A DNA stretch of 64,000 nt from UBA7239 sp964509075 (GTDB lineage: Bacteria > Pseudomonadota > Gammaproteobacteria > Pseudomonadales > UBA7239): NCBI GenBank assembly GCA_964509075.1, contig CAZDWC010000007.1, forward strand, positions 62,001 to 126,000, in the 5' to 3' direction. Under the pieces are notes generated by a model. The model made no database searches, had not been told where the DNA came from, and saw only the letters and a program-made list of their open reading frames with translations. Below, one piece after another: positions 8,868-15,890 of the stretch. How positions within the stretch are numbered: the stretch's first letter is position 1; each line of letters begins with the position of its first letter. Both the position numbers and the translations under genes were made by a program.

Positions 8868-8907
8868 GGGGTCAGAGTCAAAAGCGCTTGCGCAAGACTC
8901 CGACCCC
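8868..8907. repeat. 40-nt palindromic element, copy 1 (REP/MITE-like)
   Basis: The element begins GGGGTCAGAGTC and ends GACTCCGACCCC, which are inverted complements with one mismatch around a GC-rich core containing GCGCTTGCGC. It lies between the nitrobindin-like stop codon and the fdsA start. A near-identical copy at 9502-9541 lies on the other side of the nitrobindin-like gene. No other copy was seen in the window. GGGGTCAGAGTC-type palindromes resemble those near REP-associated transposases in gammaproteobacteria, from memory only. Confidence 0.75.
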
Positions 8908-8914
8908 GATTTTC

Positions 8915-9481
8915 TTAAACGCGCGTCAATTCATTTTCATCGGAATGTGCGAAGGTCTTGCCGTAAATATCCAGCGTCGTGATTTCGCGGTATTTCAGTG
9001 TGTTGCCATCAACAGTCAGCGCCATGCGAAAAGCCTTGGTGCTGGCGTTGTCGCGCAGGAATGGCTGCTGCACCACGCCCCAGTCGGCATCGCCGAGTTT
9101 TGCCTGCACCTCGAGTGTGGTGGCAGTGCCGTTGTTGCTGGCTTTGCCGCCGGCGAGCACACACATCGCGCGAGGAATTGTCAGGGAGTGCGTGATTTCG
9201 CCGGTTGAGCTGTCCCAGGTCCAGTAGCCGCACTGATCGTGAAAAACCTTGTGGTCGGATTTGCGACGAACAATCTGCCGGTAATACAACACGGCCAGCG
9301 TCTGGCGATTGGCATTGGTTGCATCGCCAATTGCATCAAAGGTGATGGTTTCATAATACGGATTTTCTTCTTTCGGCATATCAGGATCGGGCGCAATATC
9401 CATCCCCTTGTCACCCTGCCAGGTGCCCGCGAGTGCCGCGAGCGGGCCGTAGTTGATGCCGTTGATGGTCGTGTCAATCAT
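8915..9481 (-). CDS. Nitrobindin-like heme-binding beta-barrel protein
   Basis: The 188-residue protein begins a lipocalin/FABP-like barrel with LAGTWQGDKGMDI, a variant of the GTWxGxG signature of nitrobindin/THAP4-type heme proteins. A His ten residues from the end (FAHSDENELTRV, His179) is at the position expected for the proximal heme ligand. Nitrobindins bind ferric heme and react with NO or peroxynitrite; whether this one carries heme is inferred. It has no signal peptide. It is inserted in the same orientation between fdsB and fdsA and is bracketed by two near-identical 40-nt palindromes. A link to formate dehydrogenase is suggested only by position. Confidence 0.75.
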   Translation of the reverse strand: MIDTTINGINYGPLAALAGTWQGDKGMDIAPDPDMPKEENPYYETITFDAIGDATNANRQTLAVLYYRQIVRRKSDHKVFHDQCGYWTWDSSTGEITHSLTIPRAMCVLAGGKASNNGTATTLEVQAKLGDADWGVVQQPFLRDNASTKAFRMALTVDGNTLKYREITTLDIYGKTFAHSDENELTRV

Positions 9482-9501
9482 GTGTTTTCTCCTTGGTTGT
9501 C

Positions 9502-9541
9502 GGGGTCAGAGTCAAAAGCGCTTGCGCGAGGCTCTGACCCC
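9502..9541. repeat. 40-nt palindromic element, copy 2
   Basis: The element begins GGGGTCAGAGTC and ends GCTCTGACCCC, sharing its left half and the GCGCTTGCGC core with copy 1 at 8868-8907. It lies between the fdsB stop (9553) and the ATG of the nitrobindin-like gene (9481). In mRNA it would fold into a long hairpin that could affect readthrough or stability inside the fds operon. Confidence 0.75.
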
Positions 9542-9552
9542 ATAATTACGTA

Positions 9553-11208
9553 TCAGGTTGCAAAGTAGGGTTTTAATTCGTCGGCAAAATATTCCAGCGC
9601 ATTGCGTACCGGCAGCGGCAAGCCGCCGCCCAGTGCGCACAGTGAACCGGTCTGCAGTGTCGTCAGCAGATCATTCAGTAGTTTGCGATCCAGTGCCTGT
9701 TTGCCGTTGATTGCGCGCTGCAACATTTCCTTACCGCGCGTGGAGCCGAGTCGGCATGGAAAACATTTGCCGCAGGATTCTGCCGCCGTGAATGCAAACA
9801 GATGTTCGAGATAAGCGATAACGGGAAAGGTTTCCGGCACACAGACAATGCTGCCGTGGCCGAGCAGAAAACCGTGGCGGGCAAAGGTTTCAAAATCCAC
9901 TGTCAATTCGTCGATCTTGCTGACAGGTACCAGCCCGCCCAACGGCCCGCCAATGTGCAGCGCTTTCACCGGCACGCGAAAACCGAGGCCAAGTTCGTCG
10001 ATCACCTTGCGCAACGGAAAACCCATCGGCACTTCATAAAGGCCGGGGCGATTGAACAGGCCATCGAGGCATAACAGTTTGCTGCCCGACGATTGCGCGC
10101 TGCCGATTTTTGCAAATTCGGCACCACCTAATTCCAGAATGGCGGGCACCGCAGCAAAGGTTTCGACGTTGTTGAGTATGGTGGGTTTTTTGTAGAGACC
10201 TTCAACCGTCGGAAACGGCGGGCGAATATCGACTTCCGGCCGGCGGCCTTCGATGGACGCGATCAGCGCGGTTTCTTCGCCGCAGATATAAGCGCCAGCG
10301 CCTTTGATAATCTTGAAATCAAAGCTGAAGCCAGTGTCGAGAATATTGTCGCCGAGTAAATGATGCTGTTTCAGCTCATCAATGGCAGCCTGTGTTTTGA
10401 TGATAGCTTCCGGATATTCGGCGCGGATGTACAACACGCCGTGTTTGGCATCAGCGATGAAGCCGGCGATCATCATGCCGAACAGCACGCGCAGTGGTTG
10501 CTGCTCGAGCAGGTAGCGATCGGAGTAAGCACCGGGATCACCTTCATCGGCATTGCAGACGATGTACTTTTCATCGGCAAGCGCATGTTTGCACGACTCC
10601 CACTTCATACCGGTGGGAAAACCCGCGCCGCCGCGACCGCGCAGGTTCGAGGTCTTGATCTCTGTCAGCAGTGACCACGCGCCCTCTTTCAGCGCGCGCT
10701 GCAGTTGCAGGCGAAAGGCCTCGATGTCGCTGAATGCGGCGGTCAGCAATGGCGCACCGACGGCTTCGATGAAGTAATCGTCACGCTGGTGTGCAGCGGG
10801 ATTGGTGAGAATCTCGTCGAGATGATCAATGGCCTTGCCGGAATAATTCTGTCCGTGCAGCTGGAAGCTGGCATTTTCATGGCAGCGGCCGAGACAGGTG
10901 ATGTGGCCAATCTTGTCGGCGCCCAGTTTTGCACTCAGCGCAGCCTGCACCTGGGGTTGAGTGCCGGCGCAGAGGCATGCCGAGCCGTTGCAGACAAAGG
11001 CCGTCTTGCTCTGATGCTCGTCGGAGAGAAAGTCGTAGAAAGACTGGCTGCCTGCGATCACTGACTTGCCGAGCAGATAATCCCTGGCGATAACGCCGAG
11101 TTGCTCGCTGTCGGGTGTGCTGTGACTGTCACTGAAGGCGGTAATGCGCTCGAACAGGTTGTCGGACAAACCCTTGCGGCCGGACAGCTTGCTGATGTTC
11201 TGGGACAT
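9553..11208 (-). CDS. fdsB: Formate dehydrogenase FMN/NAD subunit with fused NuoE-like N-terminus
   Basis: This subunit takes electrons from the alpha subunit to FMN and reduces NAD+. Residues 1-150 form a NuoE/FdsG-like thioredoxin fold with [2Fe-2S] ligands in CNGSAC (73-78) and CLGRC (105-109). Residues from about 160 on are NuoF-like: the FMN/NADH glycine-rich segment LRGRGGAGFPTGMKW, then CNADEGDPGAYSDR, and a [4Fe-4S] motif ESCGKCFPC near residue 470. At 551 residues it resembles the two-subunit formate dehydrogenases such as FDH1 of methylotrophs, in which no separate gamma subunit exists. It is first in a minus-strand operon with the heme-barrel gene and fdsA. Confidence 0.9.
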   Translation of the reverse strand: MSQNISKLSGRKGLSDNLFERITAFSDSHSTPDSEQLGVIARDYLLGKSVIAGSQSFYDFLSDEHQSKTAFVCNGSACLCAGTQPQVQAALSAKLGADKIGHITCLGRCHENASFQLHGQNYSGKAIDHLDEILTNPAAHQRDDYFIEAVGAPLLTAAFSDIEAFRLQLQRALKEGAWSLLTEIKTSNLRGRGGAGFPTGMKWESCKHALADEKYIVCNADEGDPGAYSDRYLLEQQPLRVLFGMMIAGFIADAKHGVLYIRAEYPEAIIKTQAAIDELKQHHLLGDNILDTGFSFDFKIIKGAGAYICGEETALIASIEGRRPEVDIRPPFPTVEGLYKKPTILNNVETFAAVPAILELGGAEFAKIGSAQSSGSKLLCLDGLFNRPGLYEVPMGFPLRKVIDELGLGFRVPVKALHIGGPLGGLVPVSKIDELTVDFETFARHGFLLGHGSIVCVPETFPVIAYLEHLFAFTAAESCGKCFPCRLGSTRGKEMLQRAINGKQALDRKLLNDLLTTLQTGSLCALGGGLPLPVRNALEYFADELKPYFAT

Positions 11209-11472
11209 GATGGCCTCGGTGCAGCGGTGTCGCCGATATCCGCAAGGAACGCAGGGCGAACAGCTGGCATAAAGAATGTTGCAGACAGCGGAAACTCATT
11301 GTAAGTCAGGGTGTGGGCAGCGTCATCTGCAAGATGGTACTTGTCCGGGCACGTCGGTAGCATGGGGCCGGCGGGCATGTTTAAATGTGTTGCCGGATAC
11401 CTCTATCCATAAGCAGAACAACAACGGCCGTCTTCCGAGCGGTCTGGTCACGCCATCCGTGAGGTTTTTGCA
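11209..11472. other. Intergenic region between divergent fdsB and the GT-radical SAM gene
   Basis: This 264-base stretch must hold the promoters of the fds operon (minus) and of the fusion gene (plus). No convincing -35/-10 pair, terminator or small gene could be identified by eye. The fusion gene lacks a strong ribosome site (GTGAGGTTTTTGCAGTG precedes it). Confidence 0.4.
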
Positions 11473-13575
11473 GTGAAGCTCTCTGTTGTCATTCCCGTGT
11501 ACGGCCCCTGGCAGGCCAGTCGCGTGCTGGATGCCATATTGCCGCTGAACCCGCTGGAAATTCTGGTGTGTGACTCCAGCCTGGTGCCGACGCCGCTGCC
11601 GGAACATCCTCTTATCAAGCTGGTTCACCTGCGCGAGCGCGCCTATCCCGGCGGTGCCCGCAATGCCGGCTGGAAAATGGCGCAGGGCGATTTTGTGCTG
11701 TTTGTCGATGCCGATGTCGTGCTCACCGACAAGGCGCGCGAGTTCATTCCGCGACATATGGCCAGCAATGTCGATGACATGGCTTTCGGTCTCTACACCA
11801 CAGATTGCCCGGAGTACAACACCATCAGCCGTTTTGTGGTGACGATGCAGCGCTACCGCTTCGGCGAAGAATTTTTCAAACATCACTATCGTTACGGGCA
11901 GTCATCGCATGTGTTGATCCGTCGCGATCTGTACAAGCGCATCGGCTATTTCAATCCCCATTTGCGTATGCACGAAGACAAGGAAATCTGTATCCGTGCC
12001 ATCAACGCTGGTATCACCGTCAACGTGCACAAGGATTTCCTGGCGACGCACATCAAGCTGTTTACGTTCAGTCACCTGCTGTATGACCACGGTTACAAAT
12101 CCTATTTGGCGATAGAGGTCGAGCACGCCAGCCCGAATATTTTCAGTCGTGTGGAGAATCAGCTCAGCAACAAATACAAGATCAGCCTGATACTCGCTTG
12201 CGTGTTGCCGATGTTGCTGCTGGGTTTGTCGATGGCGGGCTTGCTGGATTGGCGCGCGGCGCTGGCTGTGCAATTCGCAAACCTGCTGAGTCCTTTGCGG
12301 GTGGCGCATGAGGTTTTCACACCGTCGCGCTGGCGCGAAAAAATTGCCGGGCTGATGTTGTGGCCGTGCATCGGTGTTTCCGTATGTGCCTGTGTCATGG
12401 CAGCCAAAGTGAAAGTGGCGGCAAGAACGCTGATGGATATCTGCCGCCAGGCGGGTGTGCTGGCGGTAATTGCCAAACGTGCACTGATCCGCAATGGCAT
12501 GCCGGTCAGCATCATTCATTTCATTACCTCGCGCTGCAATCTGCGCTGCGAGCATTGCTTCTACAAGGAAACGCTGGACCTGAAAGATCCGGGCGAACAA
12601 AGTTTGCTGCAGCTGGATAAAACCACACGCGAGATCGGCACAGTGTTGTGGTATGCGTTAGGTGGCGGCGAACCATTTCTGCGCGATGATTTGCCTGATA
12701 TTCACCGCATCATCACGCAGAACTGTCGGCCGGTGATGATGAGTATTCCCACCAATGGCTGGTACACGGAAAAAACCTATCTGAAAACCTTGCAGATGTT
12801 GCAGCAGATGCAACACGGCAGTTTGACGGTGCAGATTTCCGTGGATGGCCCGCGCGAGATTCACGATGCCATTCGCGGCGAAGGTTCGTGGGACAGGCTG
12901 TTGAACACCTGGGTGCGTTTGAAAGAATTGCAGTCGCTGTATCCGCGTTTGTCGCTGGGAATTATCACGGTAGTGAATGCGCAGAACAGCCATACCTATC
13001 CCGCATTTATTGATGAAATTGTCGAGCTGTTTCATCCCAACCAGGTCAGCGTCAATCTGGTGCGCAACACCACGCTGGACGGGCCGCCGTTGTCCATTCC
13101 GATTCTGGATGCCTACAAACAGGCCGTCGAGCGTTACGAGTGGCACATGCAGCAGCAACATGTGCAGCGTTTTTCCTATTTCGGCGGCAGCGTGGTGCGC
13201 GCCAAGGAAGCGTTGCAGAAAGAACTGATTTATCGCGTGATGCGCTTTGATGAGTTTGTCACGCCGTGCACGGCGGGCGCATTGACCTATGTGATCTGGG
13301 AAGATGGCCGCGTCAATGCCTGTGAAGTATTGCCGGACAGCGCCGGCAATATTATCGGCACCAGCAGCGAAAATGATTTCCGCAGCATTGTCACGTCGGC
13401 CAAGGCGCGCGCACTGCGCAAGAAGATTGTCGAAGAAAAATGTCGCTGCAGTTATGAATGCGCGATGACGGTCAACACCTTGTTCAGTTGGCCACTGGCC
13501 GGCCGCCTGTGGGCGCGGGTGTTGGGTGGTCGCGTAGATGCTGCAATTCCCTTGCCGCAACAGCGCCAGACCTGA
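11473..13575 (+). CDS. Membrane glycosyltransferase (GT2) fused to radical SAM/SPASM-like domain
   Basis: The 700-residue protein combines two enzyme types. Residues 1-225 are a GT-A glycosyltransferase: KLSVVIPVYG start, RNAGW, the DxD motif as FVDAD (Asp79/Asp81) and the HED acceptor motif at 167-169. Two hydrophobic segments (about 238-258 and 293-312) follow, suggesting membrane attachment. Residues 345-700 are a radical SAM domain: CNLRCEHC gives the CX3CX2C cluster ligands (Cys355, 359, 362), followed by GGGEP (397-401). The C-terminus has Cys599, 617, 657, 659 and 663, a SPASM-like auxiliary cluster pattern. Substrate and product are unknown; sugar transfer plus radical modification of a lipid, glycan or peptide are possibilities. 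The reading frame is continuous across both halves. It lies between fdsB and fdhD but has no obvious link to formate metabolism. Confidence 0.85.
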   Translation: MKLSVVIPVYGPWQASRVLDAILPLNPLEILVCDSSLVPTPLPEHPLIKLVHLRERAYPGGARNAGWKMAQGDFVLFVDADVVLTDKAREFIPRHMASNVDDMAFGLYTTDCPEYNTISRFVVTMQRYRFGEEFFKHHYRYGQSSHVLIRRDLYKRIGYFNPHLRMHEDKEICIRAINAGITVNVHKDFLATHIKLFTFSHLLYDHGYKSYLAIEVEHASPNIFSRVENQLSNKYKISLILACVLPMLLLGLSMAGLLDWRAALAVQFANLLSPLRVAHEVFTPSRWREKIAGLMLWPCIGVSVCACVMAAKVKVAARTLMDICRQAGVLAVIAKRALIRNGMPVSIIHFITSRCNLRCEHCFYKETLDLKDPGEQSLLQLDKTTREIGTVLWYALGGGEPFLRDDLPDIHRIITQNCRPVMMSIPTNGWYTEKTYLKTLQMLQQMQHGSLTVQISVDGPREIHDAIRGEGSWDRLLNTWVRLKELQSLYPRLSLGIITVVNAQNSHTYPAFIDEIVELFHPNQVSVNLVRNTTLDGPPLSIPILDAYKQAVERYEWHMQQQHVQRFSYFGGSVVRAKEALQKELIYRVMRFDEFVTPCTAGALTYVIWEDGRVNACEVLPDSAGNIIGTSSENDFRSIVTSAKARALRKKIVEEKCRCSYECAMTVNTLFSWPLAGRLWARVLGGRVDAAIPLPQQRQT

Positions 13576-13586
13576 TTATTGTTTGG

Positions 13587-14483
13587 TCAGGGATTGCAGA
13601 TTTCCGTCACGCGCTGCGAATGGCAGTAAAGGTTGTAACCTTCTGCGCTGACAAATCCTGCCAGCGTCATGCCGTAGGTGTCGGCCATCTCCACGGCCAA
13701 TGACGTCGGTGCGCCAACCGCTGCGAGCACGCCGATATTGGCCGAGAGTGCTTTCTGCACAATTTCAAAACCGGCACGCCCGCTCACCAGTAACACGCAA
13801 TTATCCAGCTGCATGTCATTGTTGAGAAAGCGTTCGCCCAATACTTTGTCCAGCGCGTTGTGACGGCCGACATCTTCATGCAGCGACAGCAACTCGCCAT
13901 CAACTGAAAACAGCGCCGCAGCATGCACGCCGCCAGTGGTCTGGAAAATGGTTTGCGCGGCACGTAAATGTGCAGGCAGTTGTTGCAAAACGTCTGCGCT
14001 AATCAGCGGCGTGTTGGCAGACAGTGTCGGTGTAAACAACAAGGCCAGTGAAGCAACGGCCATCTTGCCGCACACGCCGCAACTTGAAGTGCTGTAGAAA
14101 TTGCGCTGGTAGCGTTTGATATCGAGTTGGTGCCCCGGCGCCAGTTCGGCAATCACGGTATTGGCATTGTCACCGCGCAGCAGTTGCTGCAAATGGCTGC
14201 GCTCGCGCACGATACCCTCGCTGAACAGCAAGCCGGCAGTAAGTGCAAAATCATCACCCGGCGTGCGCATGGTGATGGTCAGCGGCTCCTCATGCATCTC
14301 ATCGTCTTGTGACCAGCGCAGGCGTATCTCCAGTGGCTCTTCCACGGCCAGTGTGTCGAGATAATCGGCAACACCATTGCTGTGGCGTCGTCGGCTAATC
14401 CGGCGCGGGATATCGGGCGTAGTGATGGTTGATTCTTCGGACACGTCGCGGATTTCTGGTGACTTTATTAGCAGAAGTACCAT
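13587..14483 (-). CDS. fdhD: Formate dehydrogenase accessory sulfurtransferase FdhD
   Basis: FdhD transfers sulfur from IscS to the molybdenum cofactor of formate dehydrogenase and is needed for its activity. The redox motif is visible in TSSCGVCGKMA, as are GGVHAAALF, the HEDVGRHNALDKV segment and LVSGRAGFEIVQKA, all typical of the family. The ATG at 14483 is used; an earlier ATG at 14510 and a GTG at 14444 are also in frame and none has a clear ribosome site, so the start is uncertain. The gene serves the fdsAB enzyme encoded 2.4 kb away; the fusion gene lies between and converges on it with an 11-base gap. Confidence 0.92.
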   Translation of the reverse strand: MVLLLIKSPEIRDVSEESTITTPDIPRRISRRRHSNGVADYLDTLAVEEPLEIRLRWSQDDEMHEEPLTITMRTPGDDFALTAGLLFSEGIVRERSHLQQLLRGDNANTVIAELAPGHQLDIKRYQRNFYSTSSCGVCGKMAVASLALLFTPTLSANTPLISADVLQQLPAHLRAAQTIFQTTGGVHAAALFSVDGELLSLHEDVGRHNALDKVLGERFLNNDMQLDNCVLLVSGRAGFEIVQKALSANIGVLAAVGAPTSLAVEMADTYGMTLAGFVSAEGYNLYCHSQRVTEICNP

Positions 14484-14525
14484 GATGATCGCGGCAACCC
14501 ACCTTTGCAATCAGCGGCTTGTTGC

Positions 14526-14534
14526 GGGGGGGGG
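14526..14534 (+). repeat. Run of nine G upstream of an exported repeat protein gene
   Basis: Nine consecutive G residues lie 46-54 bases upstream of the start codon at 14580. The equivalent position before the paralogue at 15736 reads GGCGAGGGG, without the long run. Such tracts can slip in replication and alter promoter spacing; the sequence alone does not show that this happens. Confidence 0.6.
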
Positions 14535-14734
14535 TGAATGCTAAATTGGCACCGACAACAATAATCCAGGGAGCCAGCCATGGGCCGCACTCGCACATCA
14601 TTTCCCGCTTTTCGCCAACTGCTCGCGCTGAGCGCTCTCGTACTGGCTGCCGCCTTGCCACTGCAGGCGTGGGCGGTGGATACGGATGGCGATGGTGTGG
14701 ATGACAGTGTGGATGCGTTTCCGAATAACCCGGA
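14531..14734 (+). repeat. 204-bp direct repeat, copy 1
   Basis: Bases 14531-14734 are identical to 15687-15890. The unit covers 49 bases of leader, the ribosome site, the start codon, the whole signal peptide and the first calcium-repeat codons of each gene. Downstream of it the two genes diverge. Confidence 0.92.
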
Positions 14735-15632
14735 AGCCACTGCCGATACAGATCACGACGGCAAGCCGGACAGCCTCAACTGGGCGCTGGCGCCAACGCT
14801 GGGTGCGTTTACGCTAACCAGCCCTTACTCCTACGTGGGCACAAGTTTTATTCTCTACCCATGGTCGTGGAGTCAGAGTGCTGGAACAGTGGGTGCGAAC
14901 ATCAGTCTCCCCAATGGAACGGCAACGGCCGAGTTGAAGGTCAACGTCTATGTGCCAGCAGGAGGTGGCAATGTCAGTTTTGACTACAGAGGCGTAACGA
15001 TGGGATATAGCCTGCTGGATAATGGCCAAGCCTTAATTACATCCGGTGCAGTGCTGAGCACACAAAATTTCAATACGCCACTGGCAGCTGGGTTTCATCA
15101 GCTGGATTGGAAGGTGACTGCCAGCGGTTGTTCCAGTTGTGGTTCGAGGGGCTTTTCGCTGTCCAATCTGGTGGTGCAGAACGTTAAATCATCGGTGTTG
15201 AGCGAAGACGCGGACGATGATGGCGATGGCATACTCGATACCTCAGACAACTGTCCTCTGCAGGCAAATGCCAATCAGCTGGATTCGGATCAAGACAGCA
15301 TCGGTAATGTGTGCGATCCCACGCCACATGTTCCGCAGACCATAACCATCACGCAAGCCGCTCCGCTCAGTGCCGCTTATGGCACGTCGTTTACGGTTGC
15401 CGCAACCGCCAGCTCCGGTTTGGCGGTGAGCATCGCTGTGAGTGGCGGCTGCTCCCTCTCGGGCAACACCGTCACCATGATCAGCAGCGCCTGCACCGTC
15501 ATGTATTCGCAAAGTGGTGATGCCAGCTACGGTGCAGCAACGCCATTGAGCAGCACGACCTACCCGTATGAGTTTCAGGTAGATGGAACGTACAGAGGCA
15601 GTGCGATTCAAGAGCAGGCGCAGCGGCCCTGA
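14580..15632 (+). CDS. Exported thrombospondin type 3 repeat protein A (tandem paralogue)
   Basis: The 350-residue protein starts after CAGGGAG with a signal peptide (LLALSALVLAAALPLQAWA). A calcium-binding type 3 repeat follows (VDTDGDGVDDSVDAFPNNPE), then a beta-rich domain of about 130 residues with a CSSC pair, a second repeat set (DADDDGDGILDTSDNCPL, DQDSIGNVCDP) and one Ig-like module (TITITQAAPLSAAYG to about residue 325). It ends with GTYRGSAIQEQAQRP. It is a shorter paralogue of the next gene, sharing an identical first 52 codons and a near-identical tail. Location is predicted as secreted or cell surface, and function is unknown, perhaps calcium-dependent adhesion. Confidence 0.82.
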   Translation: MGRTRTSFPAFRQLLALSALVLAAALPLQAWAVDTDGDGVDDSVDAFPNNPEATADTDHDGKPDSLNWALAPTLGAFTLTSPYSYVGTSFILYPWSWSQSAGTVGANISLPNGTATAELKVNVYVPAGGGNVSFDYRGVTMGYSLLDNGQALITSGAVLSTQNFNTPLAAGFHQLDWKVTASGCSSCGSRGFSLSNLVVQNVKSSVLSEDADDDGDGILDTSDNCPLQANANQLDSDQDSIGNVCDPTPHVPQTITITQAAPLSAAYGTSFTVAATASSGLAVSIAVSGGCSLSGNTVTMISSACTVMYSQSGDASYGAATPLSSTTYPYEFQVDGTYRGSAIQEQAQRP

Positions 15633-15686
15633 CATCCGGCTGATTAGAGTACCCAACCCTTTGCAGTCAGCGCTTGTTGCTGGCGA

Positions 15687-15890
15687 GGGGTGAATGCTAA
15701 ATTGGCACCGACAACAATAATCCAGGGAGCCAGCCATGGGCCGCACTCGCACATCATTTCCCGCTTTTCGCCAACTGCTCGCGCTGAGCGCTCTCGTACT
15801 GGCTGCCGCCTTGCCACTGCAGGCGTGGGCGGTGGATACGGATGGCGATGGTGTGGATGACAGTGTGGATGCGTTTCCGAATAACCCGGA
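15687..15890 (+). repeat. 204-bp direct repeat, copy 2
   Basis: This segment is identical to 14531-14734 and has the same relation to its gene: leader, ribosome site, signal peptide and first repeat. A further ~30 bases upstream are also similar in both copies (CTTTGCA-TCAGCG-CTTGTTGC), but not identical. Homologous recombination between the copies would delete or fuse the two genes. Confidence 0.92.
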
